Assembly (NCBI GenBank): GCA_000181795.3
Contig: CM012955.1
Coordinates: 2,985,193-3,049,192, forward strand
Origin: Trichinella spiralis
Lineage: Eukaryota > Nematoda > Enoplea > Trichinellida > Trichinellidae
Direction of reading: 5' to 3'
Length of the DNA: 64,000 nucleotides
Shown here: one piece after another, positions 24,502 through 36,400 of the stretch
Layout of the letters: every line of letters begins with the position of its first letter
Position numbering within the stretch: position 1 is the first letter of the stretch
Translations under genes and position numbers: made by a program
The notes under the pieces: model-generated
Told to the model about the DNA's origin: nothing
What the model saw: only the letters and a program-made list of their open reading frames with translations
Databases searched by the model: none

Positions 24502-24567
24502 CTTTCTGGAGCAGAATGATGTGATGCTTTTGATGAGGTTTCCAATAAGAAACGTGCCAATGTTACC
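24502..24567 (-). other. Exon-1-like segment of a third TIKI copy
   Basis: The minus strand reads GNIGTFLIGNLIKSITSF then CSRK, followed by a GTAAAC donor and preceded by a TTTCAG acceptor. Its end, TTC TGC TCC AGA AAG|GTAAAC, closely resembles the end of exon 1 in copy A (TTC TGC TCA GAA AAG|GTAAAC). It has the same phase and could splice to the copy A exon at 22108. Flanking sequence at 24290-24500 resembles intron 1 of copy B around 31955-32190. There is no ATG in the segment, so it is either an internal alternative 5' exon or a relic of a third gene copy. Confidence 0.55.
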
Positions 24568-27500
24568 CTGAAACACAACTGTATCGTGAAAAATGGTCTG
24601 TGTTTTATACTTTTAAAAAAAGCTTTTAATACAATCATTGCTTGTTTTCAATAATCAGCTTTTTTTCACTAGTAAATATCGAATATTTGTTATTCAGTTT
24701 AATTTTCGTACATTTTTACGACTGATTGAACTGCTTTTCATTTCAACGACATTCTTGAAAATAGAATATAATAAATTAATATTCTGAATTGAGCAGCACC
24801 GCATTTCTTGTCATATCTCTCTGTTCGTTGAATAATTTCTTTCAAGTGCAATTCATTGTTAAAACTGTTTGCTTAAGCAAACGCTATCAGCGGCATACTT
24901 GAGAACAACACTTAGCCTTGCCGTTATTGGCAAATAATTTTCAGTGACCATAGTTGTCCGGTCAAATGGACAAAAATTGCTGTTCATCACCTATCAAGCT
25001 CTTGGCCACTTTTAGGTTGCCACATGTGAACAGTGATCATCGATTTTTTGAACTGAATTCATACTTGCCAATTTCATTGGAATCTTTCTTTTATAATGAT
25101 AATTTTCATTTCATAAAAAAGGTGCTTTAATAATTTCAACAATAAAATACTTTTGTCGAGATGCTTTTCTGAAGATTCCACTCATTGCGTGCTTTCAAAT
25201 CTGTCATTTTATCGCTTTGGCGAACTAGGGAAATTTTGAATTTCCAATTTTTCTTCATTTCATCCAGCGTATAATATTTGTTAACACGCTTTCGAACATT
25301 ATTCATAAATGATGCTCCATTGCTGAAAGTTACAATTTTCATAAGGCAGGTAATTTGAGAACATTTCATGTGGAGATAATTAATGAAAATAATTTTTGGC
25401 GCAAATATAATTTTAATAAAATGGAGCAAAAGCTGCCACATCCAAACCACCACAAATGCAGTGTTCGATTTGATCACAGGCTCTTCATGCTAATTCCATG
25501 GCACCGCCAGGCATTCGTCGTAGGTTCATGGTTATATAAAGTATGATATAGTGCATACAATGCTTGCTAACAGTTTGCGCAATGAATTGAATAATTTGCA
25601 TAGATCACTGGTTGTCTTGATTACATTGTGAATTTTGAATGAGCTTGATTCTAGTTGAACTAAATGCTATTATTAGCATTGGAATTCCACGTCATTCTAA
25701 TGATGTCGTCTATTTAGCAAATTTAACATAAACAATTATTTATACGGTCTCATTATGAAATTTTAAAATATATCTGATTTTAACTATGGTAAAACTGATA
25801 AACATGCATTTATTTCACGTTTTGAAATGATGAGGACATGTGTGAACAGTTGCTTTGCATTGTTTCGCTTGTTGATTTTTGTAATTATCATGCTTGATCT
25901 GTAAGAATTTGCAAATTTATAATTTGCTGAACTTTAACGGCTCGTAACGCAAACGTAAGCAGTCATTTAGCTCATTTGGTGCGAGCAACAGACACTGATG
26001 ACGAAACGCGCAGTTAATTGCTGTTTGTCCGTTCATTTGAATAATTTGCATATGTAAAATATTCTAATAAGCAAATACAAGTAAAATGTTAAATGAAAAT
26101 GTGAGCTCAGTAGTTGAAATGCTGGTCTGGTTTAGTGCGGCTCAAGCTTTCAAAGTACGAATAGCCATGTGACATATTCGCAATGCAGAACAGAATGTTG
26201 ATTACACGTAAGTCTGTTGTTATCTCATACTATGTATAAATATACTAGATATATAATAATGCAGTTTTTTATTTCTCTATTGATTTCTTTTTTATACTAC
26301 AAAGGGTGTTTGTTGATTCCATTGATCTTATATGAAAATTGCAATTCAATCTATCAATCTCTTTTGATTTCAAAATCAGTTTAAATTGTAGGCCAACTTG
26401 AAGGATGTCTCATTTATTTTTAAAAAATCAGAAATAGTAAGCACTGTTTTGCAGTTTATTGTCCTTTTACCTAAAAAATATCAAATATATAAAAGATTAT
26501 TAATAAAACTCTACAATAAAGCCATCTAATGAAATGATAGTGAAATGAATTTATTAGTTGCATTGAATCTGGAATAATGCTAGATAACTGTAAGGTATTG
26601 CTTTCTTTGAACACGTGGTTTGATACTTCAGCAGATTATAACACTTTTTGTGCGATATTTCAAACTTTTTTATGATCCATGAAATATAGAGATCAGAATC
26701 AGCTTGTTTTGCCTGTCCGCAAAAAGCAGCTGTGCAAATATTGATTTTTTGTATCAAATGGATGTTCCTTTCACAGACGACGGTAGCAGGGGCAAATGAA
26801 AAGGCAGATGCAAGGGGAACATTATGTTTAAGCAATTTATTAATTCTTATGTAAATAAAAGCAACGTTATAACAAATATTGAACAGATAACAGTTTCCAG
26901 TTTCAAAGTTGACAAAAAGAAGCAAAGTAGAGGAAAAAAGGCTACGTCATCGTTGTAACTGTATTCCACTGCATAGCAAACGCAGAGAACTTTCTTAAAC
27001 AATCAACCGTCAGACAGCTGCTTAAAATCACACCTAGATAAAGTGAACAAGCTAGACTTTCACAAGTTTTCGCTTTTTTAATCAGCTCAACAGTAAACAA
27101 ATACGTCGAAGCTTAGCCAATAGCCTAGCCATAGAATCTTGAACACGGTTATGCATATTACCATAAACACAGCTAGCATTTTTTTAAAGAAGTTTCCTTT
27201 TATTTTCCCACTTTATTATCAGCTTTAATCGAGCTCTTGCAGCTTCATATAGAATGTGGAATTTTTAATTTGTTTATAATATATGGCAAGAATAGAAACT
27301 AGAAAAGGTTTTAAATTTTTATCACTGCTAATGCACTGAAATTTTGAAAAACTCAATTTGCAACTTTTGCTGTAAAAGATTGGAAAATGCAATAGCACGC
27401 GCGTTTTTTTTGCATTGCGGACTTGTTTTTGTTCTGTTGCAACATTTGCAGCAATATGTGACGTTTAAGTTGTTCACTAATGGTATTTGCTAAATCTTTG

Positions 27501-29035
27501 TCATTAAATCCAACATATTTAACATGCTTGAAGAAATCCTGCTTCACTTGTTATGTTTTTTTATAATTCGTCGTTTTAAAGTGAGTGTAACAAAGAAGCA
27601 TGGCCTCTGTGACGCTTTAACGTAATTTTAACAGCTGTCTGTTTTTAGCAACATAAGAAAGTTAAATTGGGTATTTGTAGGCAGTTGCTTATAAATTAAG
27701 ACGAATTATTCTTTCATTATGTGCAGTTGATCAGATATTTTTATAAAATTTATTTCGGCAGTATACGTTGAAGAATGGAAATTACTAGATATTAGTGTGC
27801 GTAGTGTGTTGCTGTAATGTGAATGAACATTAATGAGCAAATGAACAAATAAGCAGCGATCAGAACACTGGTCAACGAAGGCGGCGACGCTTCACCAACC
27901 TAAACATCTGAAAAATGCTTAAAACCTGCATAGCACATTGGAAACCTCGAGATAGCAAACATCTCGAGGAGTAGCAGTATTTTATTTTAAAATTTACGAA
28001 TTTTACCACCGAAGATTTTCCTTGTTATTAAAATTATACTGTGCAGCGAGCAGAATGCATTCCTATTGATAGCTTTTAAGTGAAGCATTTCCGTGAATCT
28101 TGAATTTTCCAATTTAAGTAGAATTCTTACTGCATCATTGCTGCATGGTATAAAATAGCTAAATGTATTCAATACATTTTAATTAAAAATCTTCTTCAAA
28201 TAATGAAAAACTTTCTTCGTATGATAAGAAGATACGCAATTTGCAAACAGTGTTTGCATTGCAATTTCAATGCATCGATTGAATATGCAGTTTAATTTTG
28301 AATGATTCACCACAGAAATCCTTTTATCTAGTTTAGTTTTTCAGATATTTTGATTGAATGCATATTTTCATGTTAAACAACTTTAATGTATTGAAAATAG
28401 TCGTTCAAAAGCATTCTGAAGTGAAATTTAAGCAGCTTGCCTGTTGGAATTTGCGTTGTTGTTGAATAACATTTTTTTTCAAGTAAAACTAATGCTAGAT
28501 GCTAGTTTTCCTACTTGAACACGGTCAGCGGTGTGCTTGAGAGCAGTGTTTAGATTTGTCGTTATTGAATAGCGATTTGAAGTAGCTATTGTTGTCGGTC
28601 AAAGGGGTGAACGGTTGCTCTTCAACCAAGTCTTCTGGCTGATTCTAAACTAACAACAACGCAGTTTTATCCTGATCAATTTTGTCATCTTATTAAACCG
28701 TATTTATTTTTAAAAATACTAATTCCTATATTAAAATATTTTTGAATAAAGAAACCAAATTTCGTAATAAAGAAAAATAAGTTCGACATTCCATTTCTTC
28801 CTAGGTTTCAGTTTTCTATCAGCTTGTCTGAAACACAGTATTGTATATTTTTAAAGTTTGAACAATAGAGCTGGGAAAACAAAGTTCATTTATTCTGTTA
28901 GTTTTCAATTTCCTGCCGTTTAGGCTCTTCTAGCTTGAATTTTCCCGTCTTTTGCAGTGCTTTTTGTCTACAGTCAACCGGATAGGTTCAAGCTAACACT
29001 GTCTGCCATTTTTTAAGGATATTAGAGTAGACAAA
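24568..29035. other. Gene-poor part of the TIKI duplication
   Basis: No exon is supported. Duplicated blocks occur here: 24880-25010 resembles 28510-28640; 26960-27170 resembles 34890-35110; and 27380-27740 resembles 36170-36500. A 113-codon minus-strand ORF at 25136-25477 has no recognisable motif and no partner in the second unit. Confidence 0.55.
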
Positions 29036-29280
29036 AGTGCGTCCTACATTATGATGAGCACAGGCGAGATTATCTGCCAAGGGACAAATTAGCCGACCGA
29101 TAAGCAATTTTGATTAAAGATTCATGTAGAGTAGCCGACCTCAACTGGCGTCATTATGCCGCGTCGCCGCTTTCTGAGGTCAAGCCATCTCTGGAGCCAT
29201 TAGGCTTTTTTTGAATACATCCACCGACTGTATACCCAATTACGCTGTCATAAGAAATTGCTTTATGACTGGACAAAAAT
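29036..29280. repeat. Conserved element 3' of TIKI copy B (pair of 19862-20130)
   Basis: Second member of the conserved pair described at 19862-20130. GACCTCA (29137-29143) and TGAGGTC (29175-29181) form a perfect 7-bp inverted repeat. In the other copy one pair becomes a G-T wobble. The minus-strand frame open in the first copy contains TAATGA here. Confidence 0.65.
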
Positions 29281-30188
29281 GACAAACTATCTATCTGGAA
29301 ATGAATTTGCTTTTCAACCTGACAAACTTATGAAAGGCTGTTTAATTGATAACTGGTTCTTATTAAATAATAAGTTATGCAGAACATAATTTCATACTGT
29401 CTAATTTATTTATTACTGACACGCGGTAATTGAAGTTCAAATATAGAACAGAAGAGATTTAATAAGTATTTCTTTTGTGTGCCGTGGAACAGAGATGAAA
29501 ATTGCATCATCTGAACACTTTCCTATAAGATAAGATGGGATAGCAGACAAGATTTGCATGCAACGTTTAGCTGTAATGGCAATTTTTGTGTGATAAAAAA
29601 CTTTCTTGACGTTTCACTTCAACGCTGAATACTCGTGAGTTATTTATGCAGTTATTATTATTTCAAGTACAATTTGAACTGAAAGGAGTCTCGTTGTGTT
29701 TTAAACAATACAGTTTTTTTTATTCAACAAGCTACTGGCTTAACTGTTTGGACAGTATTCTTTATCTTTATCGACTTTCACATGAAATTCATTTTTTAAT
29801 GTGAAAAATAACAAACATTTTAATTAAATTAACTTTGAATGACTCAGGAGCTAAAAATCGATTTTGAGAAAAGCATTCCTTGATGTTGACATTGCATAAC
29901 ATTCAAAAAACATGCAAAATGAGTTCTGCAAACAGCAATGCTTTACTGAATTGTATAGTAATTGCATACCCTCAACACCTCAAAATTCGATATCAAAAAG
30001 AAATTATTTTCTTCTTCTGAAATCGAACTGTGACGTGTTTTTATTCTAATGATTGTACATTACTGATTACTTATACATTACTTTAATTATATAATGTAAT
30101 AAATAATAGAGGTGGATATTTTCAGAATTTTAATATGCAAAAGTAAAAACAGAAAAAAGAATTTTATTCATGTAAAATGTATTCATAA
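29281..30188. other. Intergenic stretch between conserved element and TIKI copy B
   Basis: AT-rich sequence. I see no exon or repeat in it. Confidence 0.5.
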
Positions 30189-32295
30189 TCAAAATTGCAT
30201 TGTGAAAAGAAATAGTATTGATAAGAAAGGCAAAAATAGACCCGTAATTAAGCCAGAAGCAGTGTTTGAAAAGTGATTATGGTAATGAACGAGAAAGAAG
30301 TTTTGCACCGTATGAGCACGAGGAAAAGGGTTGACAGATTGTTCGTGCCAAGAAGATGCAGAATTTCCCTGAACACGAACCCAGAGTTCTTGAAAATTTC
30401 GTCCCACTCTTGTTGTGGACTTCACTGTTGTTGTAGTAGGCACATTCAGGGCGCTGTCCCACTGCCACAGTGGAGGCGATGTAAATTTCTTTCTGATCCC
30501 TTGACCAGTGCCACGTCCTTTTTTCGGTTTTTTAGATCGACTGTAAAAAAGCATAAATTTCACTTGCATTCAAAAGCAATAAACAAGGAAGAAGCAATTT
30601 TTATATTAAATTTGTAGCAATATACCTGATGACAACATTCTTAGAAATTACAGGTCTGATGTGGAAACCGGATTGCTTCACGAGATCAATAACACTATCT
30701 TTACCAAGAAAGTGCCCAGCACCGAAGGCAAAAAAGAAGGATTTTTCAGGATTTGCGTGCAGTAATCTGATTACCCGATTGGCCATTCGCACGTTACGCT
30801 TTTTTATCAATTCTTTCTTAAAATATGCGTTTATTTCACCGCTTTCATCATTAGCTGACTCGGTAAGGCTGTCAACGTCTGTCACCTGCAAAAATGATAT
30901 TACTATTTTAAAATATTTTTTTGGCGCAGACATTGTGTTTTCGTACCTGGACAGTATCGTGGGCAAAAATAGTCTCATCTAAACTACCGCATATGTAGTG
31001 TTCAATGAGATCCCGCGTCCTTCTTGCCAATTCCATAGCACCACCGTCAGATGATTGCTCAACCCGTTTTATTGCTTGTTCATGGCTGTACAGTGTTTGA
31101 TTCAGAGCATGCAAGACTTGTTGTTTTCGTAATGAATTCAATGGCTCGCACTGTTCACCGGCAGTTTCGATTGCACCAAGAGTTTTTGACAAGCTTGACG
31201 CTTGCTGCGCTAAATATAAATCCAGTACCGGCACTCCTCGTCGTTCTATTGCTTGTCTGTTCAGTGAATTTAACAAGAACATAATCCATATTGGTCTTTT
31301 TCTTTGCCAATTGCCTGAAAATTCAAAAAACAATAACACTATGCACGCGGTCTGTTTTTTCTCAATCTATTAATATTATTGGCATATTTACCTGCAATAC
31401 TGTTGAATAGGTGATCCGCGTAAGCATTGCTGTGACTGGACCGTTGTGTGTCAATCCATTCTGGCAAAGCTTGTCTGATTATTTCCATATGAGCTTTTAT
31501 TCTATTGTACAGACTGGTCGGCAAATGATCGGCTATTGTTTCACCGTCAGGCAAATATTGGCAGCGAGAAAGGCTTTGCACCGTTTTCGGATTATTTAAA
31601 TCCAATTCTAGAAACACATTGTCCGCCTGGTGAAAAGCTTGCTTGGCCGCACTGCTCACGTATTCCCAAACGTCCGTGTATGGTACGTGAATTGTGCCGA
31701 AAAAATAGCTGGGCGGTTGACGTTTTATACGCCATAAAAAGTTATTGTACCGTTTCGTTATGGCTGAATTATTCTACAAGAAAAGAAAAACAGATTTTTA
31801 TTAAATTTACATCCACTGATGGTTTTATTCATTAAAGTTTTGTGATCAATTTCAATACTGCTAGTAATGTTTTTTTCTCATTCTTTGATTAGCTACTTTT
31901 GTATTTTGGTAGATGTGTCAGTGGAAATTACACATGTGCAACAGCACCGCTAGGGTAAGGTAAACAAAAGCGCACCGAGGTCGGACAATTGTCATTAATG
32001 ACAAAGGCCCCACCTCTGCACGGATATCGACTGCTGTGTATTCCATTGTAATTTTTCCGAGTATTATTTTTCAAGCTATTTTGCTTGTTCAGACTTTTTG
32101 CCCAAATGAAATGTCCAAATTGGCAAAGTGAAAGCAAATAGTAATTGAAAAATGAAATAAAGTGAAAAGCACTGACAATAAATGGAAGTTTACCTTTTGT
32201 AAACAGAATTGTGGCTTTGTCGAAGCTGCCGGTGCTAAATTAGCTTGAAATATGAAGCTGACTAGTATGATCGGAAAATAGAATAACAACAGCAT
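30189..32295 (-). CDS. TIKI homologue, copy B (TraB-family Wnt metalloprotease)
   Basis: Five minus-strand exons join in frame: 32295-32194, 31773-31392, 31314-30947, 30885-30626 and 30540-30189, giving 487 residues. All intron positions and phases match copy A. The signal peptide is MLLLFYFPIILVSFIFQANL. The first motif is SYFFGTIHVPYTDVWEYV and the second FFFAFGAGHFLGKDSVIDL, so both histidines are kept. Exon 3 has exactly the same length as in copy A (368 nt) and repeats RRGVPVLDLYLAQQA. The C-terminus is hydrophobic (LITGLFLPFLSILFLFTM). Divergence is greatest in exon 1, in the linker after exon 3 (Ser/Asp/Glu-rich in both) and in the basic part of exon 5. The even divergence with intact frames suggests that both copies are maintained genes rather than a gene and a pseudogene. 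Confidence 0.93.
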
Positions 32296-32509
32296 GTTGA
32301 ATGTTGAGTTAGCTTGTCGACGCAGTAAAACTCTGATGACATGCAGGCGTACTTTTCTCGGCTGTTTGTTGGGAAATATCGGTTGATAACAAGCGTAACA
32401 ACAAGTAGTAAAAAGATGTAGTGGTGTTTACAGATAAAAAGTATAATATAAATAAATTGCTTATATGAGACAAAATTGAATGCTGATATTTTCGCACATT
32501 CTGCACAGC

Positions 32510-32645
32510 AAATGTTTACAAGGATGCAGCATTCATGAGATGCAGGCTGAAACGGTCGGCAGGCTAGGGAAAAGGGATAAACAGAGCCAATGATCATCCG
32601 CACCGAACAGATCTAACTATGCACTGGTGAAACAAACAGCGTCAA
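32510..32645. repeat. Left copy of gap-flanking duplicate
   Basis: Nearly the same sequence as 32656-32801, but with about ten scattered single-base or short deletions and substitutions. It ends exactly at the N gap. Confidence 0.85.
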
Positions 32646-32655
32646 NNNNNNNNNN
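32646..32655. other. Scaffold gap (10 N)
   Basis: A run of ten N, placed between two near-identical sequences. It is probably an arbitrary-length scaffolding gap. Confidence 0.98.
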
Positions 32656-32801
32656 AAATGTTTAGCAATGGATGCAGCATGCTTGAGATGCAGGACTGAG
32701 TCGGTCGGCATGCCTAGGGAAATAGGGGATAAATCAGAGCCAATGAACCAATCGCAACCGACCAGATCTTAGCTATGCACTTGTGAAACAAAACAGGTCA
32801 A
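32656..32801. repeat. Right copy of gap-flanking duplicate
   Basis: Starts AAATGTTTAGCAATGGATGC directly after the gap. It parallels the left copy through CAGAGCCAATGA, ACAGATCT-like and CTATGCAC blocks to a final GTCAA. Confidence 0.85.
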
Positions 32802-32899
32802 AGAGTTGTGACATATTCCGGGCTTCTCGTTGTCTTTGTCTTTTCTTCTTGTCTCTCTTTTTCTCTCAGAGGAGGAGGAGGAGGAGGACGTGGTCGTCG

Positions 32900-33420
32900 T
32901 CGAATCAGCTTGCTGTGCAAACAGCTTTTCACCTCTGCTGGACACAAGATTTGCATCCCGTAGAGAAAATTGCACAAATCACGTTGACAGGTGCTCAGCC
33001 AATGGTGGCGCCGTGGTCAACGTGACGACTACAAAAGACAAAAAGAAAAATATTCAATATATTTCCACTGCACAATAGCATTCAATTGAGCACAGAATTT
33101 GGTATAAAAGAAAAGTTATTATTATTTTTGAATTTTTCAATTTCATGTCATGTGATGCGTGTGTGTGTGTGTGTGTGTAATGAAATACTTTACTGATAAG
33201 AAAGAAAGCACTGCGGTATAGTTGAAAGGGCAGATTAATCCGCTTAACATTAATGCTTGACGGCATTCTTTACGCGTTCGGCCAACCGTATTCAATCAAA
33301 ATTGCATGAATGAAAAGGCGCATTGTCCAACCGGCGCCGTCGGTCCGTTTTGAACGGTCTTGCTCTTATTATCTTGCCACGCGTGAAGTGAAGCTTTAAT
33401 TTCGACCGAGAAAATGAAGC
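32900..33420. repeat. Conserved upstream block of TIKI copy B
   Basis: Partner of 22971-23630. It includes a (GT)n tract at about 33161-33178 that is absent from the other copy. It lies 0.6-1.1 kb upstream of the copy B start codon. Confidence 0.5.
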
Positions 33421-36400
33421 TGCCTATTGTTCACTGCTATTTATAGAATATTCGTCGATAAAAGTTCGAAGTGGAAATTTCTTACATCAAATTTATAATA
33501 CAAATACAGCACGCTTCACAAATGCAAATCCACACTGACACACACACACACACACACACGAATGGAAGGTTAAACAATTGTTCATTCTGAAAGTGATTCA
33601 ATTTTCCTTTTGTACTGCTTTATAGAACAATAATTTTGCATATAAACAAACTTTAATTGTAAACTAAACACTCTGTTTTCCCCAAGTCATGATATTAGTG
33701 AAAATTTTAATTATTAAATAATTAATTATACAATCATTTCAAATTATTGCTTGAACTCGAAGTATGAAAATTCATTTTTCACTTGTCACCGATATGTCAA
33801 AATAAAGCAATTGCAATTTATTCTCTTTTCACATGCCGAACATTGAAAATGAAAGATTATTATTAATATAACTTTAACGTTTTATAATTATCTGATTAAT
33901 GCTACAAAAGTTGTATTTAATATTGTTCATAGCACTGAGAATCTGTTTTTCGCAGTTTTGCTTTTGTTGAAAATTCATTTTGTTGTACATCGCATCCCAT
34001 CAGCATTATTCGCTGCATTAGGTGTTTGTTTGGAACAATTGGTTACATCAAATATGCACATCTTCTAATGCTATCTGAATTGGGTTGCAATAAATTATGC
34101 CAAAACTTTTCATAAAAAATTCTCAACTGTTCGTAAGGAAAACAATAGCTTAATTACATTTGTGATAATAGCATTTGGTTTATATATATGGCATTGACAA
34201 TTTTTCATTTTTGACTGTTTTTGTTCTATAATTTATGCTAATAATAAGCTCGTATTATTGGAAATTTTATTCTGCACAGTGGCAATGGAGTGTTCATTTC
34301 ATCTTATCTGATATGATTTGTTGTGAACTTTGTTAATGAATGGGTAAGTGATCAAAAATTAAGTTGAGTTATTTTTGACGACATGGAGAAGATTCATTAT
34401 TTGAAAACAGCTTGCAAAATTTCGTTGCAATAGCATACAATAGTTGTCATTACTGTCGTAAACTCAGCCATTTGGCATATTCTTTTCTAAAATTATCATA
34501 ATTCCATTATACTTGCTTTCATCAGAGCAAAATAATATTCAGCAGATACATTTGTATTTATTTGTACACATTTTTATTACTGTTAAAAATGATAATTTCA
34601 AGTGTCATATTATAATTTTCCTTCATATTGGCTTTGTTCATATTAGCAATGATCCAGTTGAGAGAAAATGAATAGTATTGAAAGTATACTATTATGCTAA
34701 TTGTGCTCTTTTCAAATAATGAAAATTGGGTCCAAAAAGTACTTACCTAGAAGCGTATAAGAAACAAGCATGGCACGTTTATGTAATTTATCAACTTATA
34801 TTTAATCAATGTATAATAATTAGCAATGCTGTACAGATGTTGTACTTGAAGTTTTCATGATAAAGGAACCAAATCAAATGGCAAATGGTAAGCGAATATC
34901 AAAAGCGCTTCCGACTGCACTGCAAACGTCAGTTTCTTTTATGAACAGCCGACAGCTTCTGAAAATCACACCTAGCCAGAATGAGTACACAAGAAGTTGC
35001 AACGAACTGATTTGTAGGCGGCGTTACGAACATTAGCTCAGCATTAGACAAATACGTGCAAGCTTAGCTAATTGACTGATAGCAATGTCGACAAGCTTTG
35101 CCATAATTAAAGCATGACTACTTAATTTTCTTCCAGCAAAAAATTTATACATTTTACCAAGGAACGCTGGTTAAGTTTTATCTAATTTGAATATTTCACG
35201 GTGAACTTTTGATTAAACCTACCTCTTCAACCATGTTAAAAATGATAATGGCACTTTTTACTTATTCTTTTGAATTTTAAAATTTTAACCATAAACTATT
35301 ATTCTTTGATTTTATTATAAAAGATGAAGTGTTCAAAATCAATCATTTTCCAAAATATCAAATGAGCTAAAATCATGGACAACTAGGCTGTAAATATTGA
35401 AAATAACTATTATTTGTGGAATAAATCAATTATTTATGCAAATTTTGACAATTTACTGAAATTGAATTTTTGAATTTTTGAACCGGAAAAGCTTAGAAAA
35501 TTGAAGCTTGAGCATGCACTTTCAGTGTTCAACTGACAATTATGGTTCATTATAAGCATGAATAATACCAATAAATTTGACAGCTGTATGTATTTTGGTG
35601 TATGCTTGAAAAATTATTTTGCTTTTGACATTTTGCAATTTCAGTTGTAAATATTTGAAAAATAAATAAACATGGTTTAGCATTAATTGAAAGATTTCAT
35701 TACTGATCAAATCGACGTTCTGCTTTTCTTCTACCGCTAGGCAATATCAGTGATGACTTTGGGTTAATTTTTCAGCTTTTATTGCTAAATGTACTGTTTT
35801 ATTTGTTGTAAAACACGAATTAATGCAACAAATATGACAAGGAACACAATTTTTTGTACTTTAATTTATTAGTAATAAACACTTTCTTTAAATCATCAAA
35901 CAGTTTAAAATAATGTTTTGTTATAAAAAGCATTGTTTTTAGACACAGGCAATTTATTTTTCGAAATATACTGACTTAACTTCATATCTAATATGAATTA
36001 TCTTGAGACATGCAGTAAAATAATAATTACAATTGTACCGCAGAATGCAGCAGTCGTGTAATAAATTTGTAAAAGTTAGAAAGCATTTCACGTTATCACG
36101 TTTGGAAAAAATATTAATTTGAAACTTTTGTTAAAAGCTAATAGATTTTAAAAGATGCAATTACAACGTTTAATTTTTTGCATTGCGGCATGTTTTTTGT
36201 TCTGTTGCAACATTTGCAACAATGTGTGACGTTGGAATTATTCACTAATAGTATCCGCTGAATCTTTGTCATTACATCCAACACATTTGTCAAGCTTGAA
36301 AAAAATCTTCTTCTCACTTGTTATGAACTTTTTGAAGTTACCAGACTAGTGTAGCTTCTACTTAGGAAACTTTGAAGTCTAATGGATCGCTGTTTTATAG

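Noticed and set aside
25136-25477. 113-codon minus-strand ORF
   Set aside because: No recognisable domain, no counterpart in the second duplication unit and no supporting splice partners; left as uncertain.
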